From Streptomyces sp. NRRL B-24484 (lineage in GTDB: Bacteria; Actinomycetota; Actinomycetes; Streptomycetales; Streptomycetaceae), in assembly GCF_000717715.1 (NCBI RefSeq), contig NZ_JOAI01000044.1, positions 1 to 64,000 of the forward strand: DNA of 64,000 nucleotides, given 5' to 3'. The notes below the pieces were generated by a model that was given only the letters and a program-made list of their open reading frames with translations, made no database searches and had not been told where the DNA came from. Made by a program: the position numbers and the translations under genes. Shown here piece by piece: positions 26,022 to 33,824 of the stretch. Within the stretch, counting starts at the first letter, position 1; every line of letters begins with the position of its first letter.

Positions 26022-26164
26022 CGCGTTTCGCGGGCCGGCGCGGCCTCGGGCATCCTGCCGTCACCGCGGGGTCACCCGGGTGGGCCCGTCCGGGTCCCGC
26101 CCGCACCCGCCCCGCCGTGCCCTGCCCGCACGCCCCGCCCGCACGCCACACCGGAACGAGGACC

Positions 26165-27307
26165 ATGCGCCCGATGCTCAAACCCGGACTCGCCCGCCTC
26201 CGGCGGGACGAGCTGACCCTCCAGTTCGGCACCGTCCGCCGGTACGCCCGGCTGGTCGAGCAGGCCGGCCCCGCCGTCGCGGCCTTCCTCGACCTCGTCG
26301 ACGGCACCCGTGACACCGCCGAACTGCTCGCGGCCGGCGAACGGCTCGGCATCGGTCCCGGCCCGGGGCGGGCGCTGCTCGACTCGCTGGCCGACGGCGA
26401 GCTGCTGGACGACGCCGAGGCCCTCCGCAAGGCCCTCGACGGCTTCCCGCAGCCGCAGCGGGAGCTGCTGGGGCCGGACGCGGCAGGGCTCTCCCTCGTC
26501 CACCCGGAGCCGGGCGAGGCGGCGGAGGTGCTGGCCGCCCGCCGGCAGGCCCGGGTGGAGGTCCGGGGTGCCGGGCGGGTCGGGGCGGCACTGGCCGCCG
26601 TCCTGGCGGCGGGCGGGATCGGCGCCGTGACGGTGGCCGACGGCGGCCGGGTCGAGCCCGGGGACTGCTCCCCCGCCGGCATCGCGCCCACCGACGTCGG
26701 GCGGCTGCGCGTTACCGCGGCCCGGGAGGCGGTGCTGCGGGCCGCCGGGGCGGCCCCGGCCGAGCGGCACCGTCCCGCCCCGGTCGCGGCCGGGCCGCCC
26801 GCCCTGGTCGTCCTGGCGCCCCGGGACGGCGCCGGCGCCTGGGCCGGCCGCACGGTCGAGGCGCACGAGCTGGCCCGGGCCGGCGTGCCGCACCTGTACG
26901 TGGGCGTGCTGGAGCACCTGGGCGTGGTCGGGCCGCTGGTGGTGCCCGGGGCGTCCGCCTGCGGCAGCTGCGCCGCGCTCACCCGGGCCGACGAGGACGC
27001 GGGCTGGCCCGCGCTGCTCGCCCAGCTGGAGGGCCCCGGCGCCGGCCCGGGCGGCCGCCCTGCCTGCGACAGCGCCCTGGCCACCGCGGTCGCAGGGCTG
27101 GCGGCGCTGCACGCGCAGCTCTTCCTGGACGGCGTGCTGCCGCCGAGCGTGGACGGCTGGTGCGAGCTGTCCGCCGCGGACGGCATGGTGCGGCGGCTGA
27201 GGCTGCCCGCCCACCCCTCCTGCGGGTGCCAGTGGCCGGGCGGACGACCGCCGCTGGCCGTCCCCGGGGCGGGGGCCTGTTCGGGCGCGGGCCGGGGCGG
27301 GGCGTGA
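26165..27307 (+). CDS. ThiF/E1-like adenylyltransferase-type protein
   Basis: 380-aa protein. Residues about 1-90 form a small helical N-terminal domain (LTLQFGTVRRYARLVEQAG ... FLDLVDGTRD) resembling the leader-binding region of TOMM cyclodehydratase C proteins. Residues about 130-330 form a Rossmann ThiF-like domain with GAGRVG (135-140) and Asp159. Zinc ligands may be Cys266/Cys269 (CGSC) and Cys353/Cys355 (CGC). Typical E1 catalytic Cys and Arg finger are not obvious. ATG 26165 has GAGGA upstream. It is divergent from a metallopeptidase and followed by an ABC1 kinase. Substrate unknown. Confidence 0.8.
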   Translation: MRPMLKPGLARLRRDELTLQFGTVRRYARLVEQAGPAVAAFLDLVDGTRDTAELLAAGERLGIGPGPGRALLDSLADGELLDDAEALRKALDGFPQPQRELLGPDAAGLSLVHPEPGEAAEVLAARRQARVEVRGAGRVGAALAAVLAAGGIGAVTVADGGRVEPGDCSPAGIAPTDVGRLRVTAAREAVLRAAGAAPAERHRPAPVAAGPPALVVLAPRDGAGAWAGRTVEAHELARAGVPHLYVGVLEHLGVVGPLVVPGASACGSCAALTRADEDAGWPALLAQLEGPGAGPGGRPACDSALATAVAGLAALHAQLFLDGVLPPSVDGWCELSAADGMVRRLRLPAHPSCGCQWPGGRPPLAVPGAGACSGAGRGGA

Positions 27308-27708
27308 CCGGGCCCGCGCCGCCCGTCGGCCGCCTGCCCGTCGGCCGCCTGCCCGGAGCGAGCCGGGTTGCGGTCGGCCGAGGCCTCCGGTCGGCCGGGC
27401 CCGGCCGGACGGGCGGGTCCCTCGTTCGGGCGGCCCGGTCTCCCGCCGGGCCCGTGGGGGCCTCCCCCGGGCGGGTGAACGCGGGAGGTCGGCCGGTCCG
27501 CCGAGGCCCCGGAGTGGGCCACGGGGGTGAATCCCGCGGGGCGCGCCGTCCCCTCCGGTTGCGCGCCCGAATGCCAGTCCGGATGATTCGCCGGATCCGG
27601 GGTGGCGAGCGGGCACAATGGCGTGGTGACCACTGCCCGGCGGCAGGCCGTGTCCGGTACTCGGTGCCGGGCCGCCCCGGCGGGCGCGATCCGACTGGGA
27701 GGCCCGGG
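27308..27708. other. 401-base intergenic region with a 15-bp tandem repeat
   Basis: It contains a tandem duplication of GCCCGTCGGCCGCCT (27321-27335 and 27336-27350) just after the ThiF-like gene. The rest is GC-rich without a supported gene. The promoter of the ABC1-kinase gene should be near its right end; a GCACAATGGC stretch near 27614 is the only AT-richer spot. Confidence 0.5.
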
Positions 27709-29037
27709 GTGAGCGATCTTCCGCGCAAGGCCGTGACGCGGACGGCTCGGCTGGCGGCACTGCCGCTCGGCTTCGCCACCCGTGCCACGCTCGGGCTGGG
27801 CAAGCGGCTGGGCGGCCGGCCGGCCGAGGAGGTCACCGCCGAGCTCCAGCAGCGCACCGCCGAGCAGCTGTTCTCGACGCTCGGTCAGCTCAAGGGCGGC
27901 GCGATGAAGTTCGGGCAGGCGCTGTCCGTCTTCGAGTCGGCGCTGCCGGAGGACGTGGCGGGCCCGTACCGGGCCGCGCTGACGAAGCTTCAGGACTCGG
28001 CCCCGGCGATGCCCGCGGCCACCGTGCACCGGGTGATGGCGGAGCAGATCGGCGAGGACTGGCGGGACAGGTTCCGCAGCTTCGACGACCGGCCGGCCGC
28101 CGCGGCGTCCATCGGGCAGGTGCACCGTGCGGTCTGGCACGACGGGCGGGCGGTCGCGGTCAAGGTGCAGTACCCGGGTGCCGGTGACGCCCTGCTGAGC
28201 GACCTGGGCCAGCTGGCCCGGCTCGCCCGGGTGCTCGGCCCGCTGATCCCGGGGATGGACATGAAGCCGCTGATCACCGAGATGCGGGCCCGGGTCGCGG
28301 AGGAGCTGGACTACGGCCTGGAGGCGGAGGCCCAGCGGTCCCACGCGGTCGAGTTCGCCGACGACCCGGACATCGCCGTGCCGCAGGTCGTCGACCGGTC
28401 CGGGCAGGTCCTGGTCACCGAGTGGATGGACGGCACGCCGCTGGCCCGGGTGATCGCCTCGGGTTCGCGGGAGGAGCGGGACCGGGCCGGCCAGCTGCTG
28501 GCACGGTTCCTGTTCGCCGGGCCGACCCGCACCGGCCTGCTGCACGCCGACCCGCACCCGGGCAACTTCCGGCTGCTGGGCGACGGCGGACCGGTGGAGG
28601 AGTGGCGGCTCGGGGTCCTCGACTTCGGCACGGTGGACCGGCTGCCCGGCGGCCTGCCGGAGCCGATCGGCGCTTCACTGCGGCTCGCGCTGGCCGGTGA
28701 GGCGGGCGCCGTCTACGACCTGCTCCGCCAGGAGGGCTTCGTCCGGCCGACGATCACACTGGACCCGGACGCGGTGCTGGACTACCTGGTGCCGATCATC
28801 GAGCCGACCCGGGTCGAGGAGTTCACCTTCACCCGGGACTGGATGCGCGCCCAGGCGGCCCGGATCGCCGACCCGCGCTCGCCCGCCTACAACCTCGGCA
28901 AGCAGCTCAACCTGCCGCCGTCGTACCTGCTGATCCACCGGGTGACGCTGAGCACGATCGGCGTGCTCTGCCAGCTGGGTGCGACCGTGCGGCTGCACGA
29001 GGAGCTGACCGCCTGGCTGCCGGGCTTCTCCGAGTGA
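27709..29037 (+). CDS. ABC1/UbiB-family atypical kinase
   Basis: 442-aa ABC1 (AarF/UbiB) family protein. The KxGQ motif is in GGAMKFGQALS (residues about 64-75), and the nucleotide-binding AAASIGQVHRA and VAVKVQYPG segments follow. ADPHPGNF and LDFGTVDRL are the catalytic and metal-binding parts. Members act as ATPases or kinases in isoprenoid quinone and lipid metabolism. GTG 27709 has GGGAGG upstream. Mycobacterial Rv3197, beside whiB7, has been linked to antibiotic stress, so the neighbouring whiB7 (convergent here) is suggestive. Confidence 0.92.
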   Translation: MSDLPRKAVTRTARLAALPLGFATRATLGLGKRLGGRPAEEVTAELQQRTAEQLFSTLGQLKGGAMKFGQALSVFESALPEDVAGPYRAALTKLQDSAPAMPAATVHRVMAEQIGEDWRDRFRSFDDRPAAAASIGQVHRAVWHDGRAVAVKVQYPGAGDALLSDLGQLARLARVLGPLIPGMDMKPLITEMRARVAEELDYGLEAEAQRSHAVEFADDPDIAVPQVVDRSGQVLVTEWMDGTPLARVIASGSREERDRAGQLLARFLFAGPTRTGLLHADPHPGNFRLLGDGGPVEEWRLGVLDFGTVDRLPGGLPEPIGASLRLALAGEAGAVYDLLRQEGFVRPTITLDPDAVLDYLVPIIEPTRVEEFTFTRDWMRAQAARIADPRSPAYNLGKQLNLPPSYLLIHRVTLSTIGVLCQLGATVRLHEELTAWLPGFSE

Positions 29038-29081
29038 CCCCGGCGGACGCGGCCCGGCCGCGTCCGCCTCGAACGACGGCG

Positions 29082-29113
29082 ACGGCCGCCCCCTTCCGCA
29101 GGGGGGCGGCCGT
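29082..29113. terminator. hairpin terminator after ABC1 kinase
   Basis: ACGGCCGCCCCCT (29082-29094) pairs with AGGGGGGCGGCCGT (29100-29113) with one extra G. The plus-strand flank CGTTCGTTGTG is T-containing. It lies 45 bases past the stop, between convergent genes. Confidence 0.75.
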
Positions 29114-29194
29114 CGTTCGTTGTGCTCTGCCTGGTCCATGGACGGGCCGCGCCGTTCCCGGGCTCGGGGGTCCCGGGGGTGGGGCGGCGGTCCG

Positions 29195-29605
29195 TCACAT
29201 CAGGGCGGTGGCAAGCGCCCTGCGGGCGCGCAGCGAAGCGATCTCGGCCTTCCGCCGGAGGCGGACGGCCCGGGCGACGCGCGCGCCGAGGCGTTGGCGC
29301 TCCGCCTCGCGGATGCGTTCGTGCATATGGGCGCGGGCCAGGGATTCCTGGAGGAGATGCATGTCGAAGTTCCTGTTCCGGATCTGGAGTTCGGCGTTCT
29401 GCTCGAAGTCGGCGGTGTGGTCGGCGACGGGGGTCATGTGGTGGTCCTGCTCGTGGTGCGTGCTCGGGAAGGGGCGATGGGCTCGGGCATCGGCCTCGGC
29501 GGCGGCGATGCGTACGGAGCGGCGCAGGGTGTCGTCCTGCGGGGGCTGCTCTCCCCGTCGGACTCCTGCGGTTCCGTGACCGGAGGACGTGTGGGCGGTG
29601 ATCAC
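29195..29605 (-). CDS. small Arg-rich helical protein, coupled to whiB7
   Basis: 136-aa protein. GTG 29605 overlaps the whiB7 stop by 4 bases (GTGA) and has GAGGT seven bases upstream inside whiB7, so translational coupling is likely. The C-terminal about 80 residues (from MTPVADHTADFEQN) are strongly helical and rich in Arg, Ala and Glu (ESLARAHMHERIREAERQRL...). The first about 55 residues are less regular; an internal ATG at 29437 is the alternative start. Third-position GC is high through both parts. No known domain. Its position suggests co-expression with whiB7. Confidence 0.72.
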   Translation of the reverse strand: MITAHTSSGHGTAGVRRGEQPPQDDTLRRSVRIAAAEADARAHRPFPSTHHEQDHHMTPVADHTADFEQNAELQIRNRNFDMHLLQESLARAHMHERIREAERQRLGARVARAVRLRRKAEIASLRARRALATALM

Positions 29606-29970
29606 GCCATGACCTCGGTCTTGCGCGGACGGCCCCGCGGCCGCTTGCGGGCCACGACCACGCCCTGCACGAAGAGCTCGCCGCCCCAGACGCCCCACGG
29701 CTCGCGCCGCTCCAGCGCACCGGCGAGGCAGGACTCCTTCACCGGGCAGGTGCCGCAGAGGGACTTGGCGTACTCGACGTCCGCCGGCGTCTCGGCGAAG
29801 AACACCTCCGGGTCGAAGGCGCGGCACGGGATGGTGCGGCCGAGGGCGTCGGCCTCGTCGAGCGAGGAGAGCTGCTGCATCAGGGAAACCTCCGGGGGGT
29901 CGGCCTGGTCGGCCTTGGTGAACTTGTCTGTCGGTACGGACGGGAGGGGCGGTGTGATGACCGTGGACAC
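29602..29970 (-). CDS. whiB7: WhiB7 family iron-sulfur transcription regulator
   Basis: 122-aa WhiB-like protein. Four cluster-binding Cys are at 49, 72, 75 and 81 (C...CGTCPVKESC). The GVWGG beta-turn is at 93-97 for binding the principal sigma factor. The C-terminal RPRGRPRKTE is an AT-hook (about 111-119), which identifies the WhiB7 subgroup. WhiB7 activates intrinsic antibiotic-resistance genes from promoters with an AT-rich element above the -35. GTG 29970 has GAGGA upstream. A terminator and hairpins lie in the region ahead, consistent with attenuation known for whiB7 leaders. uvrD2 lies upstream, as in mycobacteria. Confidence 0.96.
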   Translation of the reverse strand: MSTVITPPLPSVPTDKFTKADQADPPEVSLMQQLSSLDEADALGRTIPCRAFDPEVFFAETPADVEYAKSLCGTCPVKESCLAGALERREPWGVWGGELFVQGVVVARKRPRGRPRKTEVMA

Positions 29971-29995
29971 TTCTTCCTCGTCTTTTCTCAGTGGT

Positions 29996-30043
29996 TCCGG
30001 TCCAGCCGGCTGGTGGGGCCGGACCGGAGGTCCCGGAGGACCT
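29996..30043 (-). promoter_or_regulatory. two adjoining hairpins directly before whiB7
   Basis: Hairpin A has arms TCCGGTCC (29996-30003) and GGACCGGA (30021-30028). Hairpin B has arms AGGTCC (30028-30033) and GGACCT (30038-30043), with a four-base loop. They share base 30028, so both cannot form fully at once. They lie between the upstream terminator and the whiB7 Shine-Dalgarno and may take part in leader control. Confidence 0.5.
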
Positions 30044-30074
30044 GGGTTCGTCTTGACGTACCGGACAAAACAGA

Positions 30075-30113
30075 AGGGCCGCGGATCCCGGTGGTGACGG
30101 GTTCCGCGGCCCT
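30075..30113 (-). terminator. Rho-independent terminator/attenuator upstream of whiB7
   Basis: AGGGCCGCGGA (30075-30085) pairs with TCCGCGGCCCT (30103-30113), then a mismatch, then CCCG/CGGG. On the minus strand the stem is followed by TCTGTTTTG, one of the few U-rich tails in this window. It is 22 bases past the stop of the 155-aa gene and 105 bases before the whiB7 start, so it can end the upstream message and control read-through into whiB7. Confidence 0.85.
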
Positions 30114-30134
30114 GGAGACCGACCTGAGGTTGAC

Positions 30135-30602
30135 TCAGGTTCGTTCGCTCCAGGGTGCTGGGCCGCGGAAGGCCCTCATCCGGATGGCCTCGGCGCCCTT
30201 GTGGGCGGCCTGGGCCTGGTTGATCAGCTGCTCGTCCTGCTTGGCTGCTCCGGCACCGGAGACGCGCACATAGCCGCCGTGCTCGGCCGCCACTGCCACT
30301 GCCTTCGGTGCCTGGGTCGGTCGCTCGTCGCGCAGCCCGAGGCCGCCGCCGATGATCGCCCAGTCACGGGACAGACCCGTCTCGAAGGAATCGGCGCCGC
30401 CGAGGCCAGTGAAGCCGGAGCCACTGACAACGGAGACATCGGTGCCCTGGAGACCCAGCCCGCTTTCGGCCAGCACGACCACGCCGCGCAGACGCGAAAC
30501 GGCGGTCGAGGTGCCACGGGTGCCGAACATCGAGGGAGCGCACGCGGGCATGGCGAAAACGGTCTGGCCAGTCAGTTTGGTGATCTTCTTCGTGGTTTCC
30601 AC
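30135..30602 (-). CDS. unknown 155-aa protein between uvrD2 and whiB7
   Basis: 155-aa soluble protein, no recognised domain. GTG 30602 has a strong AGGAGG eight bases upstream. Features: METTKKITKLTGQTVF start, MFGTRGTSTAVSRLRGVVVLAE, a Gly-rich centre (VSGSGFTGLGG), AIIGGGLGLRDERP, and a helical end (INQAQAAHKGAEAIRMRAFRGPAPW). Similar proteins are, from memory, conserved at this place in streptomycetes. A promoter with an AT-rich block above the -35 lies 218 bases upstream, and a terminator separates the gene from whiB7. It probably belongs to the whiB7 unit. Function unknown. Confidence 0.82.
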   Translation of the reverse strand: METTKKITKLTGQTVFAMPACAPSMFGTRGTSTAVSRLRGVVVLAESGLGLQGTDVSVVSGSGFTGLGGADSFETGLSRDWAIIGGGLGLRDERPTQAPKAVAVAAEHGGYVRVSGAGAAKQDEQLINQAQAAHKGAEAIRMRAFRGPAPWSERT

Positions 30603-30674
30603 TGTCTTCGCCTCCTCTCGGCGTCTCGCGGTGCCCAGTCCCCCGGGCCCCGGTGTTCGGATGTCTGTCGGTCC

Positions 30675-30732
30675 TGCTGGTGGAGCTCTTGTTGCTGTGT
30701 GGAGCTGTGCGGTGCTGCGTGGAGCTGTGGTG
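30675..30732 (-). repeat. three imperfect ~20-bp repeats in the leader of the 155-aa gene
   Basis: TGCTG-TGGAGCT units begin at 30675, 30693 and 30713 (plus-strand reading); on the transcribed strand each contains AGCTCCAC and CAGCA. They lie between the promoter and the coding start. Possible leader RNA element or remains of local duplication. Confidence 0.5.
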
Positions 30733-30759
30733 GCCGGTGGGTCCTCGCGGACCCCGGCC
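30732..30759 (-). promoter_or_regulatory. strong leader hairpin upstream of the 155-aa gene
   Basis: Nested stems: outer GGCCGG (30732-30737) with CCGGCC (30754-30759), inner GGGTCC (30739-30744) with GGACCC (30749-30754); they share base 30754, so one pair must give way. It lies about 60 bases after the predicted transcription start and 130 bases before the start codon. Confidence 0.45.
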
Positions 30760-30827
30760 GTGCTCGAACGGCACGCGGAAGGTGGCCTTCCACGGCCTTG
30801 CGATCTCGTCCCCTTGACCGCTCCGGC

Positions 30828-30868
30828 AGGCTATTGCGCGCGGCGTACGGGGCGCAAACTATTTTTCC
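30828..30868 (-). promoter_or_regulatory. WhiB7-type promoter (AT-rich block above the -35)
   Basis: On the minus strand: AT-rich AAAAATAGT (30858-30866), -35 TTGCGC (30852-30857), 18-bp spacer, -10 TAGCCT (30828-30833). AT-rich sequence right above the -35 is how WhiB7-dependent promoters are recognised by its AT-hook. It starts about 30 bases past the uvrD2 stop and reads toward the 155-aa gene and whiB7. The hexamers are moderate matches. Confidence 0.6.
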
Positions 30869-30899
30869 GGCGAGTTCCGGAGTGATCTCCACGAGCGGC

Positions 30900-33155
30900 T
30901 CAGGCCGGCTCGGTCGGCTCCCCCACGAGCCCGTCCGCGGCCTCATCGGCGACCACGTCCACGAGCTCTTCCCCCGCGCACAACGAGAGCACAGCGGCGC
31001 CGTACTTGTCCAGTTTCATCGCGCCGACCCCGGAGATCCGGGACAGTTCGCGCTCGTCCGCCGGGACGTCCTCGGCGATCGCCATCAGCGTGGCGTCGGT
31101 GAACACCACGTACGCGGGCGCGCCCTGCTTCTTCGCCTGGGCCGCGCGCCAGGTGCGCAGCCGCTCGTACAGCGCCTCGTCCATCGAGGAGGGGCAGCCC
31201 TCGCAGCGGCGGAGCTTGCGCTCGACCGCCTCGGTGAGGGTGCGGCCGCAGACCCGGCAGGTGACCGGTCCGCGCGGGGCGCGGCGGGAGGCCGGCCGGG
31301 CCTCGCCGTGCTCGACGCCGCCGCGCCCGCCGCGGGAGCCGCCCCGGGCGGTGCCGGAGCCGGGCCGCAGGCCGTCCAGGAAGCGGGTGGGGCGGCGGCT
31401 CGCCCGGCCGCCCGGGGAGCGCGAGAGCGCCCAGGAGAGCGACAGGTGCTGCCGTGCGCGGGTCACGCCGACGTACAGCAGCCGGCGCTCCTCCTCGACC
31501 TGCTCGTCGGTCTTGGCGTAGATGATCGGCAGGGTGCCCTCGCTGAGGCCGACGAGGAAGACGGCGTCCCACTCCAGGCCCTTGGCGGCGTGCAGCGAGG
31601 CCAGCGTGACGCCCTCGACGGCGGGGGCGTGCTGGGCCGCGGCCCGGGCGTCGAGCTCGGCGACGTAGGCGGCGAGGTCGGTGCTCTCCCCCGCCCGCCG
31701 GCGGCCGGCCTCGAACTCCTCCGCGAGCCGGACGAGCGCGGCCAGCGACTCCCAGCGCTCGCGGACGGCGCCGGAGCCGGCCGGCGGGGTGGCGGTGAAG
31801 CCGCGGGTCGCGAGCACCGCGCGGACCTGGCCGGCCAGGTCGGGCTCGTCGGCGGTCAGCGGGTCGGAGGCGGCCCGGGCGGCGCCCTTGAGCAGCACAC
31901 CGGCCTCGCGGACCTCGGGCCGCTCGAAGAAGCGCTCTGCGCCCTTCAGCTGGTACGGCAGGCCGAGGTCGGAGAGGGCCTGCTCGTAGACCTCGGACTG
32001 GCCGTTGGTGCGGAACAGCACGGCGATCTCGCTCGCCCGCACGCCGCCGTCCAGCAGCTTGCGGATGCGGTGCGCGGTCGACTCCGCCTCGGTCGGCTCG
32101 TCCGGGTACTCGGTGTACTCGGGCTCGGGCCCGGCCTCGCGCTGCGAGACCAGCTCCAGCCGGTGCTGGGCGGCCTGGCCGCGGGCCTGCGCGAGCAGCC
32201 CGTTGGCCAGGTGGACCACCTGCGGGCTGGAGCGGTAGTCGCGCACCAGCTTCACCACGGTGGCGTCCGGGTGCCGGGTGCGGAAGTGCAGCAGGTACTC
32301 GGGGGTCGCGCCGGTGAAGGAGTAGATGGTCTGGCTGGCGTCGCCGACCACGCAGAGGCTGGCGCCGCCGGCCGTCCACTGGTCCAGCAGCCGCTGCTGG
32401 AGCGGGGAGACGTCCTGGTACTCGTCCACGGTGAAGTGCCGGTACTGGGCGCGGACCCGCTCGGCGATCTCCGGGCGGTCCTCCAGGATCGCGGCCGTCA
32501 GCAGCAGCACGTCCTCGAAGTCGATCACCCCGCGGTCGCGCTTGGTCTGCTCGTAGGTCGCGTAGACCCGGGCGATCTCGGCCGGGTCGCGCGGGGCCTC
32601 GCGGCCGGTCTTGGCGACGGCGGCCGGGTAGTCGTCCGGCACGATCTGGGTGACCTTGCACCACTCGATCTCGCCGGTGAGGTCGCGCAGCTCGGTGCGC
32701 TGCACCCGCAGGCCCGTCCGGGCGGCGGCCTCGGCGACCAGCTGGACCTTGCGCTCCAGCAGCCGCGGCACCTCGCCGCCGACCGCCCGCGGCCAGAAGT
32801 ACTGGAGCTGGCGGAGCGCCGCCGAGTGGAAGGTGCGGGCCTGCACGCCGTCGGCGCCGAGCTGGCGGAGCCGGCCGCGCATCTCGCCCGCGGCGCGGGC
32901 GGTGAAGGTGACGGCGAGAACCTGCTGGGGCTGGTAGACGCCGCTGCGCACCCCGTAGGCGATCCGGTGGGTGATCGCCCGGGTCTTGCCGGTGCCGGCG
33001 CCGGCGAGCACGCAGACGGGCCCGGTGAGGGCGGTGGCGACGGCGCGCTGCTCGGGGTCGAGCCCGGCGAGGACCGCGTCGGCACCGGCGGGGGCGGTGC
33101 CGTAGGAGTCGTACGGGTCGTACGGGCCGGACATGCCCGAGAGCTCTTCCTGCAT
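30900..33155 (-). CDS. uvrD2: UvrD2-type superfamily 1 DNA helicase with HRDC domain
   Basis: 751-aa 3'-5' SF1A helicase. Walker A GAGTGKTRA is near residue 54, motif II DEYQD near 250, motif III GDASQTIYSF and motif V HAAKGLEWDAVFLVG follow, and motif VI is VGVTRARQHLSLS. After a Gly/Arg-rich linker come a four-Cys zinc cluster (CRVCGRTLTE...RRCEGC) and a C-terminal HRDC domain. This layout defines mycobacterial UvrD2. ATG 33155 has GAGAGG nine bases upstream; an ATG three codons earlier is too close to it. Likely role: DNA repair and replication support. Confidence 0.95.
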   Translation of the reverse strand: MQEELSGMSGPYDPYDSYGTAPAGADAVLAGLDPEQRAVATALTGPVCVLAGAGTGKTRAITHRIAYGVRSGVYQPQQVLAVTFTARAAGEMRGRLRQLGADGVQARTFHSAALRQLQYFWPRAVGGEVPRLLERKVQLVAEAAARTGLRVQRTELRDLTGEIEWCKVTQIVPDDYPAAVAKTGREAPRDPAEIARVYATYEQTKRDRGVIDFEDVLLLTAAILEDRPEIAERVRAQYRHFTVDEYQDVSPLQQRLLDQWTAGGASLCVVGDASQTIYSFTGATPEYLLHFRTRHPDATVVKLVRDYRSSPQVVHLANGLLAQARGQAAQHRLELVSQREAGPEPEYTEYPDEPTEAESTAHRIRKLLDGGVRASEIAVLFRTNGQSEVYEQALSDLGLPYQLKGAERFFERPEVREAGVLLKGAARAASDPLTADEPDLAGQVRAVLATRGFTATPPAGSGAVRERWESLAALVRLAEEFEAGRRRAGESTDLAAYVAELDARAAAQHAPAVEGVTLASLHAAKGLEWDAVFLVGLSEGTLPIIYAKTDEQVEEERRLLYVGVTRARQHLSLSWALSRSPGGRASRRPTRFLDGLRPGSGTARGGSRGGRGGVEHGEARPASRRAPRGPVTCRVCGRTLTEAVERKLRRCEGCPSSMDEALYERLRTWRAAQAKKQGAPAYVVFTDATLMAIAEDVPADERELSRISGVGAMKLDKYGAAVLSLCAGEELVDVVADEAADGLVGEPTEPA

Positions 33156-33396
33156 GGCTACCATCCTCTCAGCCCGGCGGGCGGTGCGGACCTGGCCGCA
33201 CATCCTGGCAGCCGGCGGTGACAGCGGCCGGGTTCTCCACAGGCGGCCGCCCCGCGGCCGGCGGCTGCGGTACGACGATCGGCCCGCAGCCCGGCGTGCG
33301 GACTTCCACACGGGCCGGGCGCGCACGGAATGACCGGTGCACGCCGCGCGTTGGGACCCCTGACCGTACGCCCACTCTCCGAAGGAGCACGCCGCC

Positions 33397-33654
33397 ATGT
33401 CCGGCACCGTCACGATGTACAGCACGACCTGGTGCGGGTACTGCAACCGCCTCAAGAGCCAGCTGGAGCGCGAGGGCATTTCCTACACCGAGATCAACAT
33501 CGAGCTGGACCCGGCCTCGGCGAGCTTCGTGGAGTCGGTGAACAACGGCAACCAGACCGTGCCGACCGTGCTGGTGGAGCCGAAGAGCGGCGGCGAGCAG
33601 GTCGTCATGACCAACCCGAGCCTGCGCCAGGTCCAGGCGGCGCTGGCCGGCTGA
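33397..33654 (+). CDS. mrx1: mycoredoxin
   Basis: 85-aa glutaredoxin-like oxidoreductase with the mycothiol-type active site CGYC (Cys13, Cys16) and cis-Pro segment QTVPTV. Mycoredoxin-1 reduces mycothiol mixed disulfides on proteins. Shine-Dalgarno GAAGGAG lies about 9 bases before the ATG. It is divergent from uvrD2 and faces nudC, as in M. tuberculosis (Rv3198A). An 18-bp perfect terminator follows. Function is consistent with a mycothiol-producing actinobacterium. Confidence 0.95.
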   Translation: MSGTVTMYSTTWCGYCNRLKSQLEREGISYTEINIELDPASASFVESVNNGNQTVPTVLVEPKSGGEQVVMTNPSLRQVQAALAG

Positions 33655-33720
33655 CGGCGCACCGGACGGCACGGACGCGCCCGCACGGACGCACCGGCCG
33701 CACGCACTGCCCGCGCACAC

Positions 33721-33761
33721 CGGCCCGGCCCCGGCGGAGACCCTCCGCCGGGGCCGGGCCG
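33721..33761. terminator. 18-bp perfect terminator after mrx1
   Basis: CGGCCCGGCCCCGGCGGA (33721-33738), loop GACCC, TCCGCCGGGGCCGGGCCG (33744-33761). It separates mrx1 from the convergent GntR gene. Confidence 0.9.
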
Positions 33762-33824
33762 CGTTCCGGGCCCGCACGGCGGGGAACGCGGGGCCGGCGG
33801 GTGGCCGTGCCCCGGGCGCGCCGG

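Noticed and set aside
29120..30097. 325-codon plus-strand frame opposite whiB7
   Set aside because: Antisense to whiB7 and its coupled gene, which have clear family motifs and coupled starts.
30201..33221. 1006-codon open frame on the plus strand
   Set aside because: Antisense to uvrD2 and the 155-aa gene; the opposite strand has full helicase motifs and ribosome sites.
33233..33241. TTCTCCACA as an additional DnaA box
   Set aside because: One mismatch at a core position and no second box nearby.
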